DNA of 63,953 bases from a virus. A program made the position numbers and the translations under genes. The DNA lies in IMG/VR virus record IMGVR_UViG_3300034283_002160, positions 1 through 63,953 of that record; one strand, 5' to 3'. Numbering within the stretch: position 1 is the first letter of the stretch; each line of letters begins with the position of its first letter. A model generated the notes under the pieces. That model ran no database searches. It was given only the letters and a program-made list of their open reading frames with translations, and had not been told where the DNA came from. Of this stretch, positions 31,232 to 39,001 are shown piece after piece.

Positions 31232-34071
31232 GCGGTGTAGCAGGAGGAAATAGAATCAAGAGACAGAACGTCCAGGATACGTTTAACGATTTTACTGAGA
31301 AGGTACTCAGTAAGATCCCGGGCTATAAAGTCTCTAGTCTTTCCGGGAGCGTGAAAGCAGGTTCAAAGCCTGACTTCGGTGACCTAGACATTATCGCTAC
31401 CTTTGAGTATGATGATAAGAAAGTAGCCAAGCAGGCGATCATCGATACGGTATCAAAGATGCCGGACTCCTTGATTATACCTTTTAAGAGCGAGAGGTAT
31501 GCCGGTAAAAGATTCTACAATTCAGGAGAGATCATCTCAGTACTGTATCCTATCAAAGGAGCACCCGGTGAATCTATTCAGGTAGATATCATGGTATCGC
31601 TTTCAGAAGTAGAGCATCAGTTTAAGAACTCATTCCTAGACCTACCCGCAGAAGTGCAGGGTTTGATCTTAGGATTAGTTAAGACTGCGCTGCTGGAGCA
31701 GGATCCGGCCGAAGTATTTGCCCGTCTGGGAATCAAGAACGTACCGCCTTTAGAAGCAAATCAGGAATATGAATTCAACCTCTCTAGTGTAAATTTAACC
31801 CTTAGAAAAGTAACTCTGGATAACTTTAAAGAAGTAGCTAGAGAAGAGATTTGGAAATCCAATAACTGGGAGGATATTAAAAACCTTCTTAAGGACTTTG
31901 ATTTAAGCCAGCCTTTTGAAAAACTTTTAGACCAGGTCACAAGCTCGCTAAAAAATCCTAGAAGCAAGAACCGCGTAGCGGGAATCTTCCGCTCAATGGT
32001 ATCGGTTAAGTCCGGGGAAGTAGGTACTCCTAAAGGAGATAATAAAGAGAAGGCTTTAGCGGCCGTTGCTCAAACGCTAACTGAAGCAGAAGGAACTGTG
32101 ATCGGACTTTATGGGGGCGGCTTTAAGCCACCTCACCGCGGTCACTTCCACATCGCTAAAGAGCTAGGCAAGGATGTAGATTTAATTAAGATTTACATCG
32201 GTGGTAGGATCAGAGAAGGAGAAATAATCACAGCTCAGCAGTCAAAAGAGATCTGGGAGGTATATGCAAAGTACTTAGGTAAGCCTACCGAGATTGAAAT
32301 CGCTCCGATCACACCTATCCTTTCAATCTACCAGGAGATCGAAGCTAACCCAAAGCAAGACTACGTAGTAGGTTCTTCTAGCGATCCGGGAGATGCAGGT
32401 AAATTTAAAGCTTTACAGCTCAACAAAGACAATTTCTACGATAAAGCAAAATTAAAAATTGTGTCAACGATCAACGAAGAAAAACTATCTGCTACCACAG
32501 TCAGAACAGATGCCGACTACCTAAAAACAGGTCAATGGATGCCTGAAGAACTTTCAGCAGACGATAAAAAAGTAGTACTCGGAATTTTAAAAGCAACTCC
32601 TGAGTACAAAATGGCTGAAGCCATCGATGATGTATTTAGTAACTTCCTAGGAGAAAGCAAAAAAGAAAAAGCTGAAAAGCAAGAAGAGACTTCGGAAGTT
32701 AGTATGGGTACCCCCGTCACCCCGATCTCGGTCGTCCCATCGGTAGTCCGTCAAAGGATGCAAGACCTTACGGTTTACTTTCGGGATTTAGCCCCGGATG
32801 ATGTCATCGTTGATTTCAACGGTCAGTCGATCGTCATTACCCCGATGATCTACAACAAGGCTGAACCGACAGGACCTGCTGACTTTACACCCCAGCAAAA
32901 ACCCATCAACGAATTAGGAACGTACTTCAACTACGTACCGTATATCGCCGGGATACTGGAGCATATGATAACTAAAGGTATGAAGGTAGTCCCGCTACCG
33001 GAGATCAAAACCAGACAAGATGAAGAAAACGCTGCTAAGACTTTTGGTAAGACTGCTACGTATGATCCTGGTAAGAAAGAAGTCGTGCTGTATGTGACAG
33101 GCCGTCACCCCAAAGACGTCATGAGGTCTTTTTGTCATGAGATGATTCATCATATGCAGAATCTAGAAGGACGTCTGCCGATGATTGCTACCACCAACAC
33201 CCAGGAGGATTCAGCGTTAAACGAGATTGAAAAAGAGGCACATTTTAAAGGAAGTATGCTTATGAGGGAGTATGAGGATTCGATCAAAAATCAAGATACC
33301 CTAGAAGAAGGTACTAAATACCGCTCCATCGTTGCTGATGTTAGACAGGCTGTTAACGATGCTTTAAACGTTTTAATATCGGGTAAAAAGCTAAAAGGGT
33401 ATAACCTTAAGACCTTAAGAGAACCTAAGAAGAAAGACGTTGAAACTGCCAAGGAATACGGGATGTCTCCTTTAGGAGTTATGCTATCAACTGAATACCA
33501 GACCGCTTACCTGGGCAAGTTCACAAGCCAGAGTGAGAAAGGTACAAGAACAGAAGACGGTAAACCGATCACTGTAGAAGTTAACCTAAAGTTTGCTCAA
33601 TCTAATGAGGTCAAGCCCGGGGAGTACTACATCGACGGAGAAGCTTCATCAGAAGACGGAGAACTAGATATTATTCTAGCGTTTAATCCCGGTGACGGTG
33701 CTAGCATCCTTCAAAAGATCCAATCTACTTTGACCGATCTTATCCGTCATGAGACCGAACACCTTACCCAGTCCGGAGCTCAGCTCCAGCCCACCAAATG
33801 GATGAGGGGTGACCTAGCCATGCGCAAGAGGATCAGACAGAATCCAGAGACATTCTACAAGTACTTCATGCTACCTAAAGAAGTGGATGCAAACATCCAA
33901 GGACTTTACATGAAAGCAAACTACGACAAGACTGACTTTCAGTCAACTGTCGATCAGTACTTAGATAGCCTGGTTGATACCGGGGTAATATCGATAGAGA
34001 AGAGGAAAGAAGTCTACGATAAGTTTAAAGCCCGGATCCCTCAGATCGGAGGCATACCAAATCTTAACTAA
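31228..34071 (+). CDS. Four-domain putative polyprotein: nucleotidyltransferase, NMNAT-like, two zincin-like domains, 947 aa
   Basis: Domain 1 (1 to about 286) has a Pol beta-type motif (SGSVKAGSKPDFGDLDII). Domain 2 (287-476) is a cytidylyltransferase/NMNAT-like enzyme with GGGFKPPHRGHF (HxGH-type) and LSATTVR (SxTxxR-type). Domain 3 carries HEMIHH (637-642). Domain 4 carries HETEH (841-845). Both of the last two are HExxH zinc-protease-like motifs. The joints contain LTE|A (286/287), LGE|S (476/477) and LEE|G (694/695), which fit the gp21-type protease rule. It may be cut into four virion enzymes. Active sites look intact by motif, but activity is not shown. Confidence 0.72.
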   Translation: MSGVAGGNRIKRQNVQDTFNDFTEKVLSKIPGYKVSSLSGSVKAGSKPDFGDLDIIATFEYDDKKVAKQAIIDTVSKMPDSLIIPFKSERYAGKRFYNSGEIISVLYPIKGAPGESIQVDIMVSLSEVEHQFKNSFLDLPAEVQGLILGLVKTALLEQDPAEVFARLGIKNVPPLEANQEYEFNLSSVNLTLRKVTLDNFKEVAREEIWKSNNWEDIKNLLKDFDLSQPFEKLLDQVTSSLKNPRSKNRVAGIFRSMVSVKSGEVGTPKGDNKEKALAAVAQTLTEAEGTVIGLYGGGFKPPHRGHFHIAKELGKDVDLIKIYIGGRIREGEIITAQQSKEIWEVYAKYLGKPTEIEIAPITPILSIYQEIEANPKQDYVVGSSSDPGDAGKFKALQLNKDNFYDKAKLKIVSTINEEKLSATTVRTDADYLKTGQWMPEELSADDKKVVLGILKATPEYKMAEAIDDVFSNFLGESKKEKAEKQEETSEVSMGTPVTPISVVPSVVRQRMQDLTVYFRDLAPDDVIVDFNGQSIVITPMIYNKAEPTGPADFTPQQKPINELGTYFNYVPYIAGILEHMITKGMKVVPLPEIKTRQDEENAAKTFGKTATYDPGKKEVVLYVTGRHPKDVMRSFCHEMIHHMQNLEGRLPMIATTNTQEDSALNEIEKEAHFKGSMLMREYEDSIKNQDTLEEGTKYRSIVADVRQAVNDALNVLISGKKLKGYNLKTLREPKKKDVETAKEYGMSPLGVMLSTEYQTAYLGKFTSQSEKGTRTEDGKPITVEVNLKFAQSNEVKPGEYYIDGEASSEDGELDIILAFNPGDGASILQKIQSTLTDLIRHETEHLTQSGAQLQPTKWMRGDLAMRKRIRQNPETFYKYFMLPKEVDANIQGLYMKANYDKTDFQSTVDQYLDSLVDTGVISIEKRKEVYDKFKARIPQIGGIPNLN

Positions 34072-34073
34072 AG

Positions 34074-34634
34074 ATGGGAATATTAGCAGATTTACTACTT
34101 ACTGAAGAAGAGCAGAATCCAAAACCTAAAGGCAAGCTCTACTGTGATATGGACGGAGTGCTGACAGACTTCGATCAGAGGTTTGATCACTACTTTGAAA
34201 TGCTTCCAGCCGAGTATGAAGAACGGAGAGGCAAGGCAGGGTTCTGGAGTGCCATCGCCCCGATCGGGCAGATCTTCTGGGAAGGAATGGAATGGACCCC
34301 TTACGGGAAAGTTTTATGGAAGCACATCCAGGATTTTAACCCTACTTTACTTACCGCTCCTTCATCCGAGCAATCATCCAGAGACGGGAAAGTCGAGTGG
34401 GCGAATAGAGAACTTGATCCTATCCCTCCTATCATCTTTAGACAAGCTAAAGAAAAGCACCTAGAATGCTCCGGACCCGATGACATCTTGATCGATGACC
34501 GGGAAGATACTATCGAGAGATGGAAAGATGCCGGAGGAATAGGAATTTATCACCCCAAGAACGGGGATCCCACCTTAATTATCAGAAGATTAGAAACACT
34601 AGGTTATGTCAAGCCATCTAAAGAAGGAATTTGA
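34074..34634 (+). CDS. HAD-superfamily 5'(3')-nucleotidase-like protein, 186 aa
   Basis: The HAD motif I is clear: LYCDMDGVLTDFD with Asp25 and Asp27. A later DDILIDDRED matches motif IV. This family includes 5'(3')-deoxyribonucleotidases. The N-terminus MGILADLLLTE|E (residue 11) looks like a cleavable leader, which is unusual for a nucleotidase and hints at packaging. It overlaps the following gene by 29 nt. Confidence 0.75.
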   Translation: MGILADLLLTEEEQNPKPKGKLYCDMDGVLTDFDQRFDHYFEMLPAEYEERRGKAGFWSAIAPIGQIFWEGMEWTPYGKVLWKHIQDFNPTLLTAPSSEQSSRDGKVEWANRELDPIPPIIFRQAKEKHLECSGPDDILIDDREDTIERWKDAGGIGIYHPKNGDPTLIIRRLETLGYVKPSKEGI

Positions 34635-35178
34635 TGAGAGGGCTGTAAACAGAGCCCGGAACCTCATCACTAAAAATTTTAACAGCCGGACCATGGTCGG
34701 TTTAGGGTACGAGAAGGTAAAGCAAAAGCATACCGAGGGCGAAACCTGGCTAGAAGATGGTAGGACCTGGACCATTAAAAACGGTGTTAGACAGAATGTC
34801 ACCAAACTCGACGGTGCTAAGAAGCTAGCTCAGACCCCGCTCATCTGCCCTAAATGCAGCGGTTCTATGAACCATCACCTGGCTAAAAAAATGTATAAGA
34901 TCCACGGCTTTTGCTTTGATTGTACCATCGATATGGAGGCAGGTCTTAGACGAGCCGGGTTATACCAGGAGTATGAAAAGCAGATGATGCAAGGCAACAT
35001 GCAGGGCTGGGCTGAGGGTCTGCAGCAATGGATGATCGAGCAGCTAGGAGAGTCAATCTCCTTCGTTACCGAGGACGGTACAGTAGAGGACTGGGGAAAC
35101 AATCCTGCCCGGCAAAAAGCCGAAATCATCAAGAACGTCAATCAATATCTTGACCACCTGAAGAAGCACCTGGAGTAA
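34606..35178 (+). CDS. Zinc-ribbon protein, conserved in T4-like phages, 190 aa
   Basis: A CPKC motif with a later CFDC (CPKCSGSMNHH...GFCFDC, about 86-110) makes a zinc ribbon. The flanking helices are basic (N-terminal) and acidic (C-terminal). The N-terminal part includes MVGLGYEKVKQKHTEGETW. Proteins like this occur in marine T4-like phages without known function. The start inside the HAD gene is supported by the continuous coding pattern. Confidence 0.6.
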   Translation: MSSHLKKEFDERAVNRARNLITKNFNSRTMVGLGYEKVKQKHTEGETWLEDGRTWTIKNGVRQNVTKLDGAKKLAQTPLICPKCSGSMNHHLAKKMYKIHGFCFDCTIDMEAGLRRAGLYQEYEKQMMQGNMQGWAEGLQQWMIEQLGESISFVTEDGTVEDWGNNPARQKAEIIKNVNQYLDHLKKHLE

Positions 35179-35179
35179 C

Positions 35180-35187
35180 TATTTATA
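35180..35187 (+). promoter_or_regulatory. Candidate late promoter motif
   Basis: TATTTATA in context AAC-TATTTATA-AAGAAAC, 11 nt before the ATG at 35199. Confidence 0.6.
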
Positions 35188-35198
35188 AAGAAACTTGA

Positions 35199-36128
35199 AT
35201 GATTTTAACTGAGTCAAAAGTTACGACAGTACTAACGGAAGGTCTTCGCTACCATTTGCAGACCGGCAATCCTTTATACGAGAATATTTACCGTCCAGGG
35301 TCAGAGGAATACTTCAACACTATTCGTCAGGCACGTCTGCTTATGAACGAAGGTCTGCTACAGAATCTATGTCTAGAAGATATGGAGCTTTTGTTTGAAA
35401 CCCAGGTAGGTGAGTATGCAGAATTCGAAGGTAAAAAAGTACCTTTAGACTTCCCGATGCTAGAGGAGATTACTTTTGTAATCCCCGACGCTGAAGCAAC
35501 CTGGCTTCAAGCCTCTACAAATCCTCAGATCTTTAAGATGGGAGAACAGCAGTGGAAAAAGCTTTCTGATATATCCAAAGCGTCCGGAGGATTCGGATAT
35601 ACTGCAAAGTACTCCGACATCGACCCCGTTATGGAAGATCCGGCAACAGGTGAGCTAGTTACTTTTACTGACAGTGATCAGGTCCAGATGCCCGTAGTCC
35701 TGAAGTACCAGGAGGCAGGAGTAGTAAAGTACGAGATCGTAGTAGGAGAAGATATCCTTCACAGCCTGATTGACTCAGGTACCAATCCCGACCCCGATAT
35801 CTGGGTTGTGGACATTACAAGCGAGGCACTAGCCGAGGCTAAGTACCAGGGCAAGGAAGTAGCTTTGAATAAACCTAAAAGAGGAGGACCTAAGAAGTTC
35901 TTCGTTTACACCCGCAACCCTAAGACCGGCAAAACTATCAAAGTTAACTTCGGAGGCACTACAGGACTGACCGCTAAGATCAACAATCCTGAAGCACGCC
36001 GTAACTTTGCCAGCCGTCACAACTGCGATCAGAAAAACGATAAAACCAAGCCCGGGTACTGGTCTTGCAGACTCCCAAGGTACGCCAAGTTGATTGGACT
36101 TAAATCAAGCTTTGGTGGTTTCTGGTGA
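35199..36128 (+). CDS. Virion-associated-type protein with RHNCD/YWSCR C-terminal domain, 309 aa
   Basis: The N-terminus MILTESKVTTVLTE|G has two L-T-E sites. The C-terminal domain (FVYTRNPKTGKTIKVNFGG, RRNFASRHNCDQK, PGYWSCRLPRYAK) is a well-conserved module of T4-like phage proteins, of the kind catalogued as DUF5872; function unknown. I infer that it is packaged in or on the head. It follows a late motif at good distance. Confidence 0.65.
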   Translation: MILTESKVTTVLTEGLRYHLQTGNPLYENIYRPGSEEYFNTIRQARLLMNEGLLQNLCLEDMELLFETQVGEYAEFEGKKVPLDFPMLEEITFVIPDAEATWLQASTNPQIFKMGEQQWKKLSDISKASGGFGYTAKYSDIDPVMEDPATGELVTFTDSDQVQMPVVLKYQEAGVVKYEIVVGEDILHSLIDSGTNPDPDIWVVDITSEALAEAKYQGKEVALNKPKRGGPKKFFVYTRNPKTGKTIKVNFGGTTGLTAKINNPEARRNFASRHNCDQKNDKTKPGYWSCRLPRYAKLIGLKSSFGGFW

Positions 36129-36129
36129 T

Positions 36130-36609
36130 ATGATTAAGTTAATAGATCTTATAAAAGAAATAGGAGACTCAAGTTCTCAACCATATAAATTTGATTTTTA
36201 TGGTGATTATGATGTTATGAGAGTTTATGGATTTTATACTGAAAATTATCCATATACTGTAGAATTACAATATGATGATTTAGATTTCTATGACGAGGAT
36301 ACAACTAACGTATTAGGAGTAAGATTCTATGTCTCAGATGAAGATGAACCGGATTTGGAACGAGATGATATTGTAACAAATAAAGGTGAACTGTTTAGAG
36401 TTATGGCAACTGTAACAGCTATTATTAAAAAAGATATTCAAAATCACCCTGAAATTGATACTATAACATTCACCCCATCAAAAAAAGAAGGTGAAACTGC
36501 AAATGTATCTAGATTAAACCTTTACACACGGTATATTAAATATGAATTCCCTAATGCTATTGTAAAACCATATGGTACTAGTGGTGGTGTAATAGTAAAA
36601 CTCAAATGA
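36130..36609 (+). CDS. A/T-rich hypothetical protein with cleavage-type start, 159 aa
   Basis: Start 36130 (MIKLIDLIKE|I), 1 nt after the previous stop; an earlier ATG at 36094 would overlap the conserved end of the neighbour. Codon use is much more A/T-rich than on either side (AAT, GAT, TTA, ATA), which suggests separate origin. The product is acidic and Tyr-rich in its first half. Unrecognised. Confidence 0.6.
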   Translation: MIKLIDLIKEIGDSSSQPYKFDFYGDYDVMRVYGFYTENYPYTVELQYDDLDFYDEDTTNVLGVRFYVSDEDEPDLERDDIVTNKGELFRVMATVTAIIKKDIQNHPEIDTITFTPSKKEGETANVSRLNLYTRYIKYEFPNAIVKPYGTSGGVIVKLK

Positions 36610-36890
36610 GACCCTACACTGATCTAGAAGTTACAGACAAATACATCATCCGAGAATTTACCGAAAACATTGACCCAATAGAGTTAATGTGGCATAGGGA
36701 CGACGAAGATCGTACTGTAGAACCACTCTGCCCTAGTGATTGGCAGTTCCAAAGAGACAATGAAATGCCCATCCTTCTTAAAGAGGGTGAAAGGATATTT
36801 ATTAAGAAACACGAGTGGCATCGGGTCATTAAAGGTTCTGGTCATTTACTTATAAAAATTTTTAAACATGGCAAAGAAAAAGCATACTGA
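36606..36890 (+). CDS. Cupin-like small phage protein, 94 aa
   Basis: The pattern WHRDDEDRTVEPLCPSDWQF ... PILLKEGERIFIKKHEWHRV matches a small cupin-like family widespread in T4-like phages, with conserved Trp-His pairs. Its role is unknown. Start overlaps the previous stop (ATGA). Confidence 0.7.
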   Translation: MRPYTDLEVTDKYIIREFTENIDPIELMWHRDDEDRTVEPLCPSDWQFQRDNEMPILLKEGERIFIKKHEWHRVIKGSGHLLIKIFKHGKEKAY

Positions 36891-37131
36891 TAACGAGATT
36901 ATCGAAGAACTAGTAGCTGTAGCTACCCCGGAGATAACCCCGGAAATCGAATTGACTCCTGTAATTGAAGCAGCTCCTGTAGCTGTTACTGCCCCGGTTC
37001 TTACCCCAGGAGAGTACTACCAGGGAAAAAAGATTGAGAGATACGTCTCCAACCTAGGAAAGAAGGCCGTTGCAATCATCGAGGGAAAAAGAGTTAAAGT
37101 ACTCAAAGCGGACGTCGTCAAAGTCAAGTAA
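36868..37131 (+). CDS. Pro/Ala/Glu-rich small protein, 87 aa
   Basis: Basic start (MAKKKHTDNEI), a flexible Thr/Pro/Ala/Glu-rich middle, and a short beta-like basic end (GKKAVAIIEGKRVKVLKADV). It overlaps the cupin gene by 23 nt. Unrecognised. Confidence 0.55.
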   Translation: MAKKKHTDNEIIEELVAVATPEITPEIELTPVIEAAPVAVTAPVLTPGEYYQGKKIERYVSNLGKKAVAIIEGKRVKVLKADVVKVK

Positions 37132-37274
37132 TGGCTAAGATCAAGTCTCAAGCAGTATCAACATTTCAAGACAGGCCGAAGGTCAGCAGACCGGGGGTAC
37201 ATTCTAAGACCAAGACTTCAGTTCTTAAAACCAGCAAGAACTATACCAAGAAGTACCGTGGCCAAGGTAAGTAA
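37131..37274 (+). CDS. Very basic small protein, 47 aa
   Basis: MAKIKSQAVSTFQDRPKVSR... ends KKYRGQGK. About one residue in four is Lys or Arg, so DNA binding inside the head is plausible. Start overlaps the previous stop (TAATG). It overlaps the next gene by 17 nt. Confidence 0.55.
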   Translation: MAKIKSQAVSTFQDRPKVSRPGVHSKTKTSVLKTSKNYTKKYRGQGK

Positions 37275-37455
37275 ATCTGCTATGCACGCTTTCATGCGTG
37301 AGCTACTCCTAGAGGTAATCAAGGAGAAACCCGGACTATGGGCTAACATTAGAGCACAAAGAGCAAGGGGTGAAAAACCATCTCACCCTAACTCCAAGGC
37401 TTACAAAGATGCTGTTAAGGCTGGAAAAGAGATTCTTAAAAAAGAAAAGAAATGA
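37258..37455 (+). CDS. Basic small protein with cleavage-type N-terminus, 65 aa
   Basis: GTG start at 37258 (or ATG at 37282). The N-terminal helix AFMRELLLEVIKE|K ends in I-x-E. The rest (LWANIRAQRARGEKPSHPNS) belongs to a recurring small phage family with the ANIRAxRxRGEKP pattern. ATGA overlap with the next gene. Confidence 0.6.
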   Translation: MAKVSKSAMHAFMRELLLEVIKEKPGLWANIRAQRARGEKPSHPNSKAYKDAVKAGKEILKKEKK

Positions 37456-37673
37456 AACTAATAGACCTCCTCTTAGAAGCCAGCAACCCGGAGGACAAAG
37501 TTACTCTGGATATTCCCCTATTCATCAGACTTCTGGAGTACGCGAGAGAAGATGCCCAAGCAGACGTAGACCTACACTTTATAGCCGATAACGCTATCAG
37601 ACTCTCCACAGAAGGTGAAACTCTAACAATGGATCATTACGATCAAATCGTCAAGCAAGATGAAGCTAAGTAA
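37452..37673 (+). CDS. Conserved small protein with cleavage-type N-terminus, 73 aa
   Basis: It begins MKLIDLLLE|A. The mature part (DIPLFIRLLEYAREDAQADV ... LTMDHYDQIV) resembles a conserved small family of marine T4-like phages; function unknown. Acidic and helical. It overlaps the next gene by 14 nt. Confidence 0.65.
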   Translation: MKLIDLLLEASNPEDKVTLDIPLFIRLLEYAREDAQADVDLHFIADNAIRLSTEGETLTMDHYDQIVKQDEAK

Positions 37674-38073
37674 ACTTATCAGCGAAGCGGAGGTTAAATG
37701 TCCTCCCGCAACCCAAGACATCGACCTCAATCTTGAGAACAGACAGAAAGCTATTGACGAATACGGATACGGCCCTGCTGACCCTTCCCAAAAGAACGAA
37801 AAGTTCTGGAAGAAGAAGATGGATATGTGGCAGGTCGATACAGCTGAAGAGCTTAAGAATATGGTATGCGGTACTTGTGCTGCTTTCGATATCACGACCA
37901 AGACCCTAGACTGTATCGCCAAGGGCATCGGATCGGACATGGGTACGGAAGATCCTTACGATGTGATTGATGCCGGTGAGCTAGGATACTGCAGATTTCT
38001 AAAGTTTAAATGCGCAGCCTCTAGAACTTGCGATGCTTGGGTGGTAGGAGGACCGATCAAAGATAAGGAATAA
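37660..38073 (+). CDS. Cys-rich conserved protein with cleavage-type N-terminus, 137 aa
   Basis: It begins MKLSKLISE|A. The mature part has seven cysteines (CPP, MVCGTCAAFD, LDCIAKG, GYCRFLKFKCAASRTCDAW), suggesting a metal or disulphide-stabilised fold. The family recurs in T4-like phages without known role. It is joined to the next gene by TAATG. Confidence 0.65.
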   Translation: MKLSKLISEAEVKCPPATQDIDLNLENRQKAIDEYGYGPADPSQKNEKFWKKKMDMWQVDTAEELKNMVCGTCAAFDITTKTLDCIAKGIGSDMGTEDPYDVIDAGELGYCRFLKFKCAASRTCDAWVVGGPIKDKE

Positions 38074-38540
38074 TGCAAGACCAGCTCCAGGAGTGGATAA
38101 AGTATATCCAGGAGCCTGGCAAGCTTGGCAACGGTCCAATCTGTCCTTATGCCGCTAAAGCAGTCAAAGAGAAGAGAGTAGATATAACTGCTCTAACAAA
38201 CATAGAAGATTTAGAACTGCTAATCGACCGGGTAGATACTACCGAATTCGATGTAAGCATTTTCTATTTTAAGCAGTACACAGATTTTACTATAGAGGAG
38301 TTGGAGCAGAAGATAAAAGAACTTAACTTTATGTTTAAAGCTAAAGATAAAGTAATCTTAGACAACGATCCTCGCAATCCATTTACAGTAAACGGTCATC
38401 GAACAACCTTTAATGGGTGTTATTTATATGTAATACAGTCACTCAGTGACCTAACACAGGCGTCTAATAGATTAAAAACAGGAGATTACTATTCATACTG
38501 GACTCAGGCACAGTATGATGAAGTAGTAGGATGGAGATGA
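38073..38540 (+). CDS. Conserved hypothetical protein, 155 aa
   Basis: No cleavage-type leader. Contains NGPICPYAAKAVKEKRVD near the N-terminus and a Phe/Tyr-rich middle. Unrecognised. It differs from its neighbours in lacking the leader, so it may be a cytoplasmic partner. Confidence 0.6.
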   Translation: MQDQLQEWIKYIQEPGKLGNGPICPYAAKAVKEKRVDITALTNIEDLELLIDRVDTTEFDVSIFYFKQYTDFTIEELEQKIKELNFMFKAKDKVILDNDPRNPFTVNGHRTTFNGCYLYVIQSLSDLTQASNRLKTGDYYSYWTQAQYDEVVGWR

Positions 38541-38749
38541 AAAATACAGAATTCGCAAACCTAATACAGGAACTAGCAGCCGAAGTGCTGGCAGAAGGAA
38601 TTCACGATCCTATGAATCCAGGCATCCTCAAAAAGAGGCTAGGTAAGCTTTCATGTACAAAAGTAAGAGCGGCTAGGGGTAAACTTAAAGACAAAGGCAC
38701 TACGTATGCAAAAGCCCTGCAGAGGTACCTTAACTATCACTGTCAGTGA
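38537..38749 (+). CDS. Small basic protein with cleavage-type N-terminus, 70 aa
   Basis: I choose ATG 38537 because it makes the usual ATGA overlap; ATG 38531 is also in frame. The leader helix ANLIQELAAEVLAE|G is followed by a short basic mature chain (ILKKRLGKLSCTKVRAARGK). Unrecognised; DNA binding is possible. Confidence 0.6.
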   Translation: MKNTEFANLIQELAAEVLAEGIHDPMNPGILKKRLGKLSCTKVRAARGKLKDKGTTYAKALQRYLNYHCQ

Positions 38750-38751
38750 TC

Positions 38752-38759
38752 TATTTATA
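38752..38759 (+). promoter_or_regulatory. Candidate late promoter motif
   Basis: TATTTATA in context GATC-TATTTATA-AAGAAAA, 16 nt before the ATG at 38776. Confidence 0.6.
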
Positions 38760-38775
38760 AAGAAAAAACCTTACC

Positions 38776-39000
38776 ATGTCTAAAGTAACTTTCAACGGAG
38801 GCCTTTACCTAACAGGTACTTCCCCAGTATCAGGTAGCTGGAGAGCAATCACCTCAGTATCCTCAAGCACTGTAGTTCAATCTGTTACGTTTGCAGATGG
38901 CAGTACAGCCGCAAACCTACCGCTAGCAGCTGGTCTAAACCTAGATGTAAAGATCAGAGAAATCAAACTATCAGCAGGAGGAGCTTTCTTAGCTAAATAA
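38776..39000 (+). CDS. Small beta-rich structural-type protein, 74 aa
   Basis: Gly/Ser/Thr-rich strands throughout (VTFNGGLYLTGTSPVSGSWR..., LNLDVKIREIKLSAGGAFL). It has its own late motif, so it is probably abundant late. A head decoration or minor virion protein would fit; not proven. Confidence 0.6.
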   Translation: MSKVTFNGGLYLTGTSPVSGSWRAITSVSSSTVVQSVTFADGSTAANLPLAAGLNLDVKIREIKLSAGGAFLAK

Positions 39001-39001
39001 T

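Noticed and set aside
36094-36129. Upstream ATG for the 36130 gene
   Set aside because: It would overlap the conserved C-terminal end of the previous gene, and the residues do not fit the leader pattern.
37370-37591. 73-aa basic + strand ORF
   Set aside because: It overlaps two well-supported coupled genes (37258-37455, 37452-37673) in another frame.
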